From: Streptomyces sp. NBC_01275
GTDB taxonomy: Bacteria; Actinomycetota; Actinomycetes; Streptomycetales; Streptomycetaceae
Assembly (NCBI RefSeq): GCF_026340655.1
Contig: NZ_JAPEOZ010000001.1
Coordinates: forward strand, 6,634,001-6,698,000
Direction of reading: 5' to 3'
DNA: 64,000 nucleotides
A program made the position numbers and the translations under genes. Within the stretch, counting starts at the first letter, position 1, and each line of letters opens with the position of its first letter. Shown here piece after piece: positions 8,573 to 16,740 of the stretch. The notes beneath the pieces are model-generated. The model made no database searches. It was given only the letters and a program-made list of their open reading frames with translations, and was not told where the DNA came from.

Positions 8573-9421
8573 CTACGGGCGTCCGGTGATTTTCCCGACG
8601 ACCGGTCCGTTGAAGACGCTGTTGCGGAAGTCGAGGTGGTCGCCGCGGTGTCGGGGTTCTTCCGCGGCGCCTTCTCCGGGCTCGGACGAGTGGTCCCGAG
8701 GTCGGAGTCTGCGCAGGATCGCCATCGCCACCGCAGCGGCTTGGGCGGCGGCCCGACCCTGTGATCCCGAAGCGTCGGCCTCGTCCTTGTCCGGGTTCGC
8801 GTGATCGCTGATTCCTCGGACGACCAGGGCGTCCAACTGCCCGTTGAGGTGTGCCGCGTGGGCCGCGCCCGAGCCCTCCATCTCGATGGCGTACGCGTCG
8901 TTGTAGTGCTGCCCGATGTACTCGGCGAACGCGGACCTGTCGTCGGCCAGGACCACGTCTGCGCAGGCGATGGGCTTGCGGTGTCCCCGAACCTCGTTCT
9001 TCATCTCCCGCAGCACGGAACGGGCCGCCTGCACGAGTCGGTGCGAACCGTGCCAGACCTCGGGCCGTGCCTTGAAGCCCTCCGGCGTCAGCTTGCCGCC
9101 CTGCACCGCGTACACCTTGGTGCCGACCACGACGTCGCCGATCTCCACGTCGTCCTTGAGTCCGCCCGCGACTCCGACGAAGAGCAGCGCCTCGGGACGC
9201 AGCCACGCGATGATCTGCGTGGTGAGCGCGGCCGCGTTCACGGCTCCTTCGCCGAGTTCGGCCACCGCCACGGTCCAGGGCGTGCCGGAGAGCCGGCCGG
9301 CCTCGACGATGGTGCCGCCTTCATGGGTGAGTTCCTCGGGATCCTCGATCCAGTCGAGTACCGCCTCGTACTCGAGCGCGAGCGCGGTGAGGATCACGAC
9401 AGTGGGCTGTGTCTTCGGCAC
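8573..9421 (-). CDS. MTA/SAH nucleosidase-like (purine phosphorylase family 1) protein
   Basis: A 282-residue member of the nucleoside phosphorylase/MTAN superfamily, which cleaves the N-glycosidic bond of purine nucleosides. The core spans about residues 7-240. LFVGVAGGL (80-88) is the phosphate/ribose loop; AIEMEGSG (178-185) supplies the ribose-binding Glu182; GISDHAN (203-209) supplies the catalytic Asp206. Glu17 or Glu19 could be the nucleosidase acid. Residues 240-282 are an extra hydrophilic tail ending in FRNSVFNGPVVG (265-276), which is not part of MTAN enzymes. It starts at GTG 9419-9421. I recall similar terminal N-x-F-x-GPV peptides on putative actinobacterial conflict-system proteins. 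It could instead be a housekeeping futalosine or MTA hydrolase, but the tail and the neighbours argue otherwise. Confidence 0.85.
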   Translation of the reverse strand: MPKTQPTVVILTALALEYEAVLDWIEDPEELTHEGGTIVEAGRLSGTPWTVAVAELGEGAVNAAALTTQIIAWLRPEALLFVGVAGGLKDDVEIGDVVVGTKVYAVQGGKLTPEGFKARPEVWHGSHRLVQAARSVLREMKNEVRGHRKPIACADVVLADDRSAFAEYIGQHYNDAYAIEMEGSGAAHAAHLNGQLDALVVRGISDHANPDKDEADASGSQGRAAAQAAAVAMAILRRLRPRDHSSEPGEGAAEEPRHRGDHLDFRNSVFNGPVVGKITGRP

Positions 9422-9430
9422 CCTTTTAAG

Positions 9431-9454
9431 GTACTGCGGTACTGCGGTACTGCC
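9431..9454. repeat. Three 8-bp direct repeats in a divergent promoter
   Basis: GTACTGCG, GTACTGCG and GTACTGCC follow each other in the 59-base gap between the divergent nucleosidase-like and membrane-protein genes. The position suits an operator for both, for example for the adjacent HTH protein. Confidence 0.7.
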
Positions 9455-9480
9455 GGGCTCATCGGGGGAAGGGTTGTGTC

Positions 9481-10056
9481 GTGGCCGAACAGGACGTCGG
9501 GGTCGGGCAGTTGCTGCTCGCCGAGTACCAGACCGTGAAGGACGAGCAGAAGGCCCGCATCGGGTTCCGGGACAACCTGCTGTACGTGACCTTGGCGGTC
9601 GTGGCCGCCGTGATCGCCGCCGCGGCGCAGGCCAGGCAGGCGTCGATGCTGCTGGCGCTGCCGCCGGTGTGCGTGGTGCTGGGGTGGACCTACCTGGTCA
9701 ACGACGAGAAGATCTCGGTGATCGGCCGGTACATCCGGGGCGAGTTGGGGCCTCGGCTGGCCGCGCTCACGGGCTCCGCGGACGTCTTCGGGTGGGAGGC
9801 CTACCACCGGGGCGACTCCCGCCGTAGGACCCGCAAGATCGTGCAGTGCGTGGTCGACCTCCTCGCCTTCTGCGCCGTACCGCTGGCCGCGTTGGGCGTG
9901 TACTGGGGCGGGGGAGCGGTGTCGCCGGGGCTGCTGGCGCTGTCCCTCGTGGAGGCGGGGGCGGTCGTGGGACTCGGCGTGTTCGTGGTGCGGTACACGG
10001 TGCCGTTCGGGGGAGGGAGCGGAGGCGGAGGGGGCGGGGGAAGCGGTTCGGCTTGA
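9481..10056 (+). CDS. Four-helix integral membrane protein of unknown function
   Basis: A 191-residue protein starting at GTG 9481 with GGGGAAGGG about 8 bases upstream. A cytosolic N-terminal segment (LLLAEYQTVKDEQKARIGFRD, residues 11-31, broken here only for description) leads into four predicted membrane helices at about 32-49, 54-73, 119-142 and 148-174. A charged loop lies at 74-118, and the tail is glycine-rich. Similar proteins with an EYxxxKxEQxxRIxxRDN N-terminus are common in actinobacteria and often sit beside predicted signalling or defence genes; this is memory, not a search. It is divergent from the nucleosidase-like gene with only 59 bases between starts, so the pair is probably co-regulated. 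It has no catalytic motif; a membrane effector or anchoring role is inference. Confidence 0.8.
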   Translation: MAEQDVGVGQLLLAEYQTVKDEQKARIGFRDNLLYVTLAVVAAVIAAAAQARQASMLLALPPVCVVLGWTYLVNDEKISVIGRYIRGELGPRLAALTGSADVFGWEAYHRGDSRRRTRKIVQCVVDLLAFCAVPLAALGVYWGGGAVSPGLLALSLVEAGAVVGLGVFVVRYTVPFGGGSGGGGGGGSGSA

Positions 10057-10077
10057 ACGCCGTGAACCCCGCCCGCC

Positions 10078-10842
10078 TCACCGTCCCTTCCCCGCCGCCC
10101 CCCGCACCCACCGATACACCAGCTCCGGCCGCCCCACCTGCCCGTACAGCGGCTTTCGCTCCGCCCTGCCCGCCTCCACCAGGTGCTCCAGATACCGTCG
10201 GGCGGTGATCCGGGAGATGCCGACGGCCTCGGCCACGCCCGCCGCGGTCAGGCCCTCCGTGGCCTGTCGGACGGTCTCGGTGACCCGTTCCAGGGTGGGC
10301 GCGCTCAAGCCCTTGGGGAGGGCCGCGGGGCTGGGCGCGCGCAGGGCGGCGAGGGCGCGGTCGACCTCGTCCTGGCCGCTCGCCTCGCCCGCGGCCCCGC
10401 GGAACTCCGCGTACCGGACCAGCCGGTCGCGGAGGGTCGCGAAGGTGAACGGCTTCAGGACGTACTGCACGACCCCGAGCGACACGCCTTCCCGGACGAC
10501 CGTCAGATCCCGCGCCGACGTCACCGCTATCACGTCCGCGTGATATCCGGCCGCCCTCAGGGACCGGGCCAGCTGCAGGCCGTGGCCGTCGGGGAGGTGC
10601 AGGTCGAGCAGGAGCAGATCCACCGGCGTACGGTCCAGCAGTCGCCGTGCCTCCGCGCCGGTGTGCGCCTTGCCCACCGCAACGAAACCCGGCACCCGGC
10701 CGACGTACAGGACGTGCGCGTCGGCGGCCACCGGGTCGTCCTCGACGACCAGCACCCGAATCGGCTCCTCGCCGGTCACGCCCGTATCGCCCGTCCCACC
10801 TGTCTTGCTGGTCCCACCTGTCCCACCCGTCCCGCCCGTCAT
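10078..10842 (-). CDS. Response regulator, DcuR/DpiA (CitB) family
   Basis: A 254-residue transcription regulator partnered with the kinase just upstream. The receiver domain (about 27-145) has acidic residues in VVEDD, the phospho-acceptor in LLLLDLHLPDGHG and the lysine in VLKPF. The C-terminal part carries a helix-turn-helix (GLTAAGVAEAVGISRITARRYLE region) typical of the CitB/DcuR group. The start ATG overlaps the kinase stop by 4 bases (ATGA), which fixes it despite an odd N-terminus of about 24 residues made almost wholly of Gly, Thr and Val from a short DNA repeat. Known members respond to C4-dicarboxylates or citrate, and the divergent DctA-type transporter gene fits that. Confidence 0.9.
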   Translation of the reverse strand: MTGGTGGTGGTSKTGGTGDTGVTGEEPIRVLVVEDDPVAADAHVLYVGRVPGFVAVGKAHTGAEARRLLDRTPVDLLLLDLHLPDGHGLQLARSLRAAGYHADVIAVTSARDLTVVREGVSLGVVQYVLKPFTFATLRDRLVRYAEFRGAAGEASGQDEVDRALAALRAPSPAALPKGLSAPTLERVTETVRQATEGLTAAGVAEAVGISRITARRYLEHLVEAGRAERKPLYGQVGRPELVYRWVRGAAGKGR

Positions 10843-12512
10843 CCCGCGCCTCCAGACACCGGTCTCGCCACGACGGCCTCCGCGGCCTCCGCCCGCAACG
10901 GCAGCCGCACCACGAACTCCGCCCCGCCTCCCTCGGCCTCCGCCACCGACAGCGTCCCGTCGTGCCGGTGTACGGCCTGGCGGACCAGGGCGAGTCCCAG
11001 GCCCCGTCCGCCCGGGCCCGCCGGCTTGGTGGAGAAGCCCCGTTCGAAGACCTGGGAGGCGTGAGCAGGATCCACCCCCGATCCCGTGTCCGCCACCCGT
11101 AGGACCAGTTCGTCGTCCGCCGCGCCCGTGCCGGGATCCGCGGAAGCCGTCGACGCCGTCACCGTCACCCGCCCCCGCACGCTGCCCTGCGCCGCGTCCA
11201 CCGCGTTGTCGATGAGGTTGCCGAGGATCGTCACCAGGTCCCTGGCCGGCAGGGACCGGGGGAGCAGCCCGTCGTCCAGGTCGCTCTCCTGGGACACCAC
11301 CAGCTCCACGCCCCGCTCGTTCGCCTGGGCCGTCTTGCCCAGCAGCAGGGCCGCAAGGACCGGCTCGCTCACGGCGGCCACCACCTGGTCGGTGAGAGCC
11401 TGCGCCAGTTCCAGCTCCGCCGTGGCGAACTCCACCGCCTCCTCCGCCCTCCCCAGCTCGATCAGCGACACCACCGTGTGCAGCCGGTTGGCGGCCTCGT
11501 GGGCCTGCGAGCGCAGCGCCTGCGTGAAGCCGCGCTCCGAGTCCAACTCGCCCATCAGGGACTGGAGCTCGGTGACGTCACGCAAGGTCACCACGGTGCC
11601 CCGCTGCTCGCCGCCCGACACCGGCGAGGTGTTCACCACGAGTACCCGGTCGGCCGTCAGATGCACCTCGTCGACCCGGGGCTCGGACGAGAGCAGCGCG
11701 CCCGTCAGCGGGGCCGGCAGACCGAGGTCGGCGACCGACAGCCCGACGGCCTCCCCGGACACCCCCAGCAGCTCCCGCCCGCCGTCGTTGATCAACGCCA
11801 CCCTGTACTGCCCGTCCAGCATCAGCAGCCCCTCGCGCACCGCGTGCAGCGCCGCCTGGTGGTAGTCGTGCATCCGGCTGAGCTCGGCCGCGTTCATGCC
11901 GTGGGTGTGCCGGCGCAGGGACGCGTTGATGACGTACGTGCCGATCGCGCCGAGGGCGAGGGCCCCGGCCGCGACCCCGAACAGGGCTGTGACCTGGTCC
12001 TGCACCCGTTTGCTGATCGCCTCGACCTTGATGCCCGCGCTGACCATTCCGATGATCTTCTTGTGGTCGTCCTCGATCGGGGTGACCGCGCGGACGGACG
12101 CGCCGAGGGTGCCGGTGTAGGTCTCGGTGAAGGTCCGGCCCGCGAGGGCGGCCGCGGTGTTGCCGCGGAAGCGCTGGCCGATCTGGTCCTGGTCCGGATG
12201 GGTCCAGCGGATGCCCTCCGGATTCATGATCGTCACGAAGTCGACCTCCGTGTCCCGCATGACCCGCAGGGCGTACGGCTGGAGCTCCGCCGTGGGGTTC
12301 GCGGTGTGGATCGCCGCACGCACCGACGGCGAGTCGGCGACCGAGCGGGCCACCGCGGTGGCCTGGCGGCCCGCGGCCTCCTCGGCCTGGCCGCGGTCGC
12401 TGACGTAGGTGAACAGCGCGTAACCGGCGACGAGCACCGCTATCAGCACCGCCTGCATGGCGAAGAGCTGGCCGGCGAGGCTGCGTGGTCTCGGCAGGTC
12501 GGGGATGCGCAT
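10839..12512 (-). CDS. Sensor histidine kinase, DcuS/DpiB (CitA) family
   Basis: A 557-residue membrane sensor. One helix lies at about residues 15-35 and a second at about 180-200, enclosing an extracytoplasmic PAS-like (CitA-type) sensor that binds small carboxylates in known members. A cytosolic PAS follows (about 220-320). The phospho-acceptor box is SQAHEAANRLHTV, and the ATPase domain has NLIDNAVDAA, DTGSGVDPA and GRGLGLALV. The start is ATG 12510-12512. It is translationally coupled to the response regulator and divergent from the dicarboxylate transporter, with 153 bases between starts. This arrangement is the usual one for transporter induction by substrate; the ligand here is inferred. 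Confidence 0.92.
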   Translation of the reverse strand: MRIPDLPRPRSLAGQLFAMQAVLIAVLVAGYALFTYVSDRGQAEEAAGRQATAVARSVADSPSVRAAIHTANPTAELQPYALRVMRDTEVDFVTIMNPEGIRWTHPDQDQIGQRFRGNTAAALAGRTFTETYTGTLGASVRAVTPIEDDHKKIIGMVSAGIKVEAISKRVQDQVTALFGVAAGALALGAIGTYVINASLRRHTHGMNAAELSRMHDYHQAALHAVREGLLMLDGQYRVALINDGGRELLGVSGEAVGLSVADLGLPAPLTGALLSSEPRVDEVHLTADRVLVVNTSPVSGGEQRGTVVTLRDVTELQSLMGELDSERGFTQALRSQAHEAANRLHTVVSLIELGRAEEAVEFATAELELAQALTDQVVAAVSEPVLAALLLGKTAQANERGVELVVSQESDLDDGLLPRSLPARDLVTILGNLIDNAVDAAQGSVRGRVTVTASTASADPGTGAADDELVLRVADTGSGVDPAHASQVFERGFSTKPAGPGGRGLGLALVRQAVHRHDGTLSVAEAEGGGAEFVVRLPLRAEAAEAVVARPVSGGAG

Positions 12513-12665
12513 GTCGTCAGTGTGCCCCCGGCGTTAAGTGTGAACTAAATGAACGGAAGGGTGACCGCCCTCACAGGGCGGGAGATAGTCACGGCAATCC
12601 CCCATAACCCCCGGACGTGAGCCGCACTCCGGTGGACGCCGACGAAGACGTCAAGGAGGGCAGCC

Positions 12666-14072
12666 GTGGCCGCCAGCAGCACCCCCGATACGGCACCTGC
12701 CGCACCCGCAGTCAAGCGGGACCGCACCCACTATCTGTACATCGCGGTGATCGTCGCGGTCGCCATCGGCATCGCCGTGGGGCTCATCGCCCCCGACTTC
12801 GCCGTCGAGCTGAAGCCCATCGGCACCGGCTTCGTGAACCTGATCAAGATGATGATCTCGCCGATCATCTTCTGCACGATCGTTCTCGGCATCGGATCCG
12901 TACGCAAGGCCGCCAAGGTCGGCGCCGTCGGCGGCATCGCCCTCGGCTACTTCCTGGTCATGTCGCTGGTCGCCCTCGGCATCGGCCTCGTCGTCGGCAA
13001 CATCCTGGAGCCGGGCACCGGCCTCGCGATCACCGACGCCGTGAAGGAGACCGGCCAGGCGCAGGTCTCGCCGGAGGCCAAGGACACCACCGAGTTCCTC
13101 CTCGGCATCATCCCCACCACGATCGTCTCCGCCTTCACCGAGGGCGAGGTCCTCCAGACCCTGCTCATCGCGCTGCTCTGCGGCTTCGCCCTGCAGGCCA
13201 TGGGCAAGGCCGGCCAGCCGGTCCTGCGCGGCGTCGAGCACATCCAGCGCCTCGTCTTCCGTGTCCTGGCGATGGTGATGTGGGCCGCCCCGATCGGCGC
13301 CTTCGGCGCGATGGCCGCGGTCGTCGGCTCGGCGGGCGTGGACGCGCTCAAGAGCCTGGCCGTGCTGATGCTCGGCTTCTACGTCACCTGTTTCCTCTTC
13401 GTCTTCCTGGTGCTCGGCACGCTGCTGCGGATCGTCGCGGGTCTGAACATCCTGACGTTCTTCAAGTACCTCGGCCGCGAGTTCCTGCTGATCCTGTCCA
13501 CCTCCTCCTCCGAGTCCGCGCTGCCGCGACTCATCGCGAAGATGGAGCACCTGGGCGTCAGCAAGCCGGTCGTCGGCATCACCGTCCCGACCGGCTACTC
13601 CTTCAACCTCGACGGCACCATGATCTACATGACCATGGCGTCCCTGTTCATCGCCGACGCCATGGGCACCCCGATGTCGCTCGGCGAGCAGATCCCGCTG
13701 CTGCTCTTCCTGCTGGTCGCCTCCAAGGGCGCGGCCGGCGTCACCGGCGCCGGCATGGCGACCCTGGCCGGCGGTCTGCAGTCGCACAAGCCCGCCCTGG
13801 TGGACGGCATCGGCCTCATCGTCGGCATCGACCGCTTCATGAGCGAGGCCCGCGCCCTCACCAACTTCGCCGGCAACGCGGTCGCCACGGTCCTGATCGG
13901 CACCTGGACCAAGGAGATCGACCGGGAGCGCGTCGACCTCGTGCTCGCCGGCGGGCTGCCCTTCGACGAGAAGACCCTGCTCGACGACTACGAGGGCGAG
14001 GCCGCCGGGGACGCCCCGGCGGACGTGCCCGAGCAGCGCGAGGGCGGCGAGAAGGAACTCGCCAAGGCCTGA
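12666..14072 (+). CDS. dctA: C4-dicarboxylate:cation symporter, DctA family
   Basis: Imports succinate, fumarate or malate with protons or sodium. The 468-residue protein belongs to the dicarboxylate/amino acid:cation symporter family. The diagnostic serine-rich re-entrant loop TSSSESALPRL, the NLDGTMIYM motif in helix 7 and GAAGVTGAGM in the second re-entrant loop are all present, and eight or so hydrophobic helices span residues 25-430. GTG 12666 is preceded by a strong AAGGAGGG at 12653-12659. It is divergent from the DcuSR-like pair. A terminator hairpin follows at 14099. A glutamate transporter is the main alternative within the family; the adjacent CitA-type kinase favours dicarboxylates. 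Confidence 0.92.
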   Translation: MAASSTPDTAPAAPAVKRDRTHYLYIAVIVAVAIGIAVGLIAPDFAVELKPIGTGFVNLIKMMISPIIFCTIVLGIGSVRKAAKVGAVGGIALGYFLVMSLVALGIGLVVGNILEPGTGLAITDAVKETGQAQVSPEAKDTTEFLLGIIPTTIVSAFTEGEVLQTLLIALLCGFALQAMGKAGQPVLRGVEHIQRLVFRVLAMVMWAAPIGAFGAMAAVVGSAGVDALKSLAVLMLGFYVTCFLFVFLVLGTLLRIVAGLNILTFFKYLGREFLLILSTSSSESALPRLIAKMEHLGVSKPVVGITVPTGYSFNLDGTMIYMTMASLFIADAMGTPMSLGEQIPLLLFLLVASKGAAGVTGAGMATLAGGLQSHKPALVDGIGLIVGIDRFMSEARALTNFAGNAVATVLIGTWTKEIDRERVDLVLAGGLPFDEKTLLDDYEGEAAGDAPADVPEQREGGEKELAKA

Positions 14073-14098
14073 CCGTCCGCGCACTCCCCGAACCCCGA

Positions 14099-14131
14099 GT
14101 GTCCGGCCCCGCCTGAACCGGGGCCGGACAC
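14099..14131 (+). terminator. Hairpin terminator after dctA
   Basis: A perfect 12-base stem (14099-14110 with 14120-14131) and a 9-base loop lie 27 bases after the dctA stop. A pyrimidine-rich run follows, without a clean T tract. Confidence 0.75.
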
Positions 14132-14212
14132 CCGGTCACTCTCTCCCCCCCCGCTTTCCCCCGGGCGTTACCCGCCCCACCTGCTCCGGGCGGCTGTGCA
14201 CTCCCCCGTCGT

Positions 14213-14884
14213 TCAGCCGCCCGGTTTCTCCTTCTCCGGGTTCCCTTTCTCCGGGTTCCCTTTCTTCGGTTCACCGGCCCTCGCCACCAGTGCGGCGGCC
14301 AGCGCAGCGGGCACGCCCGCCGAGGTCAGCACCGTGACCGCGGCCGAGCGGCCCGCTTCGCGCGTGCCGAGCAGGCCCTCGTTCACCGCCTCGACCAGCG
14401 CGAACAGAATCTCCTCCTGCACATACGCCAGCGCGGGAGCCGGCAGCGGCGAGGCGAACACCCCCTCGTCCAGCCCACGCTGCAACAGCCGTACGGTGCT
14501 CTCGCGGACCGGGGCCAGCCGCTCCCGGACGCCTCGGTCGGTGACCGTGCGCCGGGCCAGCGTGACCAGCAGGCGATAGCGGTCGGCGACCTCCCAGACC
14601 GCGAGCACCGAGCGGGCCAGCGCGTTCGCCGGATCCACGGCCCCCTCGCGCCCCGCCGCCTGCGCGGCCGCCAGCGCCTCCACCGCCCCGTCCACCAGCG
14701 TCCCGATCAACGCCTCCCGGCTCGGAAAGTGCCCGTACACCGTCCGTCGTACGACGCCCGCGGCCCGTGCGATCCGGTCCATGGACGCGTCCGGGTCCCG
14801 CATCAGCTCGGCGAGGGCCACATCGAGTATCCGGCGGCGGTTCGCGTCGGCGCGGGTGGGGTTACCGGGGGTCATGGCGGCCAT
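14213..14884 (-). CDS. TetR/AcrR family transcription regulator
   Basis: A 223-residue regulator. The N-terminal helix-turn-helix (about residues 17-62) includes RRRILDVALAELM and the recognition segment VVRRTVYGHFPSREAL. The helical C-terminal ligand domain fills the rest. The last 20 residues are a Lys/Gly/Asn/Pro/Glu repeat (KKGNPEKGNPEKEKP) from a 12-base DNA repeat, an unusual tail. The start is ATG 14884 or ATG 14875; neither has a clear ribosome site. It converges on dctA and is divergent from the DUF2127 gene, which is a plausible target. The ligand is unknown. Confidence 0.88.
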   Translation of the reverse strand: MAAMTPGNPTRADANRRRILDVALAELMRDPDASMDRIARAAGVVRRTVYGHFPSREALIGTLVDGAVEALAAAQAAGREGAVDPANALARSVLAVWEVADRYRLLVTLARRTVTDRGVRERLAPVRESTVRLLQRGLDEGVFASPLPAPALAYVQEEILFALVEAVNEGLLGTREAGRSAAVTVLTSAGVPAALAAALVARAGEPKKGNPEKGNPEKEKPGG

Positions 14885-15001
14885 TGTGCCCGCCCCGGGG
14901 GGAGCGGCCCCAAGATCTCGGCCACTCGACGATCCTCACCGACCTCTTACCCGCGTCCACTAGCGTGCCGCGCCGGTCGAACGATGTGGGAGGCACGGGG
15001 G

Positions 15002-15781
15002 ATGAAGATCGACTGGGACCGGCGGACGTGTGCGCGGCGCGGGCATGTGACGTACGCGCCGGACGAGGCGCTGCTACGGGCTCGGCTGCACGCGGAGACC
15101 GCCCTCGGGGACGTCTGGCGCTGTCTGCGCTGCGGCGACTTCGCGCTCGGCGCGCCGCACGGCTCGGGACCGGCGGCCGACGCCCCGCTCGTGCCGCGCG
15201 GCAAGGTGCTGCGGGACCTGTTCATCCTGCGCTTCCTGGCGATCGAGCGGGCGGTGCGCGGGGTGTTCATCGTGCTGGTCGCGGCGGCCGTGTGGAGGTT
15301 CAGCAACTCCCAGGACGCCGTGCGCCGGCTCTTCGACGAGTATCTGGACGTCTTCCGCCCGGTGTTCCGGCACTTCCACTACGACCTCGACCACTCACCG
15401 GTCGTCGGCACCATCCAGAAGACCTTCGGCTACCGGCACTCCACGCTGCTGCTGGTGGCGGTGCTGCTGCTGGCGTACGCGCTGATCGAGCTCGTCGAGG
15501 CGGTGGGCCTCTGGTACGCCAGGCGCTGGGCGGAGTATCTGACGGTCGTCGCCACCGCCGCCTTCCTCCCGCTGGAGATCTACGAACTCACCGAGCACGT
15601 CAGCTGGTTGAAGATCGCCACCCTGGTCCTCAACGTCCTCGCCGTCGTCTACATCCTGCTGGCCAAAAGGCTGTTCGGCCTCCGCGGCGGCCACCGCGCC
15701 TTCGAGGCGGAGCGCCGCGGGGCCTCCCTGCTGGAGGTCGAGGAGTCGGCCGGGGTGACAGAGGCGACGGCGGCGAGCTGA
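15002..15781 (+). CDS. DUF2127 family membrane protein
   Basis: A 259-residue protein. A cysteine-containing N-terminal segment (Cys-A-R-R-G-H and W-R-C-L-R-C-G) looks like a small zinc-ribbon-like module. About four hydrophobic helices follow from about residue 78 to 235, with the family's LYARRWAEYLT-like and EIYEL features (here LWYARRWAEYL and LEIYELTEHV). The ATG at 15002 has GGGAGG 8 bases upstream; the longer open frame upstream is not coding. DUF2127 proteins have no established function. It lies divergent from the TetR gene, 117 bases apart, so regulation by TetR is plausible. Confidence 0.85.
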   Translation: MKIDWDRRTCARRGHVTYAPDEALLRARLHAETALGDVWRCLRCGDFALGAPHGSGPAADAPLVPRGKVLRDLFILRFLAIERAVRGVFIVLVAAAVWRFSNSQDAVRRLFDEYLDVFRPVFRHFHYDLDHSPVVGTIQKTFGYRHSTLLLVAVLLLAYALIELVEAVGLWYARRWAEYLTVVATAAFLPLEIYELTEHVSWLKIATLVLNVLAVVYILLAKRLFGLRGGHRAFEAERRGASLLEVEESAGVTEATAAS

Positions 15782-15839
15782 TCCAGGGGACGTCATCGCC
15801 CCCGCCCCCCGCCCCCCACCGCCCTCTGTCGCCCTCCCC

Positions 15840-16739
15840 TCACCCCTCCCGCTCCAGCGCCCCCGCCAGCCGCGCCCTCTCCTCCTCGTCCAGCACCAGG
15901 TCGGCCGCCCCCGCCGAGTCCCGGATGGTCTGCGGGCGGCTCGCTCCCGGGATCGGGATCACCGTGGAGGAGCGGGTCAGGAGCCAGGCGAGGCCGATCT
16001 GCTGGGGGCTCACCCCGCGCTCGCGGGCGATCTCGTGGAACGCGCCGAAGCGCGGGGCGTCCGCCGGCCGGGACGACGGTCCGTCCAGGGCGCTGCGGGA
16101 GAGGCCGCCCAGGGGGCTCCACGGCAGGAACGCCAGGCCCAGGTCCGCCGCCAGCCGCAGCTCGGGCTCGCTGTCGCGCACCGCGGGCGAGTACCGGTTC
16201 TGCACGGAGACCAGCCGGTCGCCGAGGATCGCGTGGGCCCGGCGGATCTGCTCCGCGTCCGTGTTGGAGACGCCGGCCAGCCGGATCTTGCCCTCGTCGA
16301 GCAGGTCCCGCAGCGCGCCGACCGACTCCTCGAAGGGGACCGCCGGGTCGGGCTTGTGGAGCTGGTAGAGGCCGATCGCCTCGAGGCCGAGCCGGCGCAG
16401 GGAGGCCTCGGCGGCGGCCTTCAGACGGCGGGGGTCGCCGTTCACCGTCCAGTCCGAGCCGGCCGGTCGGCCGCGGCCGCCCTTCGTCGCCACCAGCACG
16501 CCGTCCCGGGAACCGCCGTAGGAGGCCAGGGCGCGGGCCAACAGGCGTTCGTTGTGGCCGGGGTCCTCGCCGGGCAGGTGGTAGGAGTCGGCCGTGTCCA
16601 GCAGGGTCACGCCCGCGTCGAGCGCCGCGTGGACGGTGGCCAGGGCGCGCGCCTCGTCGGGGCGGCCCTCGACGGACAGCGGCATCGCACCGAGCCCTAT
16701 CGCGCTCACCCGCAGGCCGCCCAGGGTGCGGTACCGCAC
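15840..16739 (-). CDS. Aldo/keto reductase
   Basis: A 299-residue NADPH-dependent oxidoreductase with a (beta/alpha)8 barrel. The catalytic tetrad can be seen: Asp in LLDTADSY, Tyr in the same motif, Lys in VLVATKGG and His in LYQLHKPDP. The C-terminal cofactor region contains VIPIPGASRPQTI. GTG 16737-16739 is the start because VRYRTLGGLRVSAIGLG is the family N-terminus. It sits one base after the epimerase stop codon (TGA-C-GTG), so the two genes form a tight operon. The substrate is unknown; these enzymes usually reduce aldehydes or ketones in detoxification or secondary metabolism. Confidence 0.92.
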   Translation of the reverse strand: MRYRTLGGLRVSAIGLGAMPLSVEGRPDEARALATVHAALDAGVTLLDTADSYHLPGEDPGHNERLLARALASYGGSRDGVLVATKGGRGRPAGSDWTVNGDPRRLKAAAEASLRRLGLEAIGLYQLHKPDPAVPFEESVGALRDLLDEGKIRLAGVSNTDAEQIRRAHAILGDRLVSVQNRYSPAVRDSEPELRLAADLGLAFLPWSPLGGLSRSALDGPSSRPADAPRFGAFHEIARERGVSPQQIGLAWLLTRSSTVIPIPGASRPQTIRDSAGAADLVLDEEERARLAGALEREG

Positions 16740-16740
16740 G

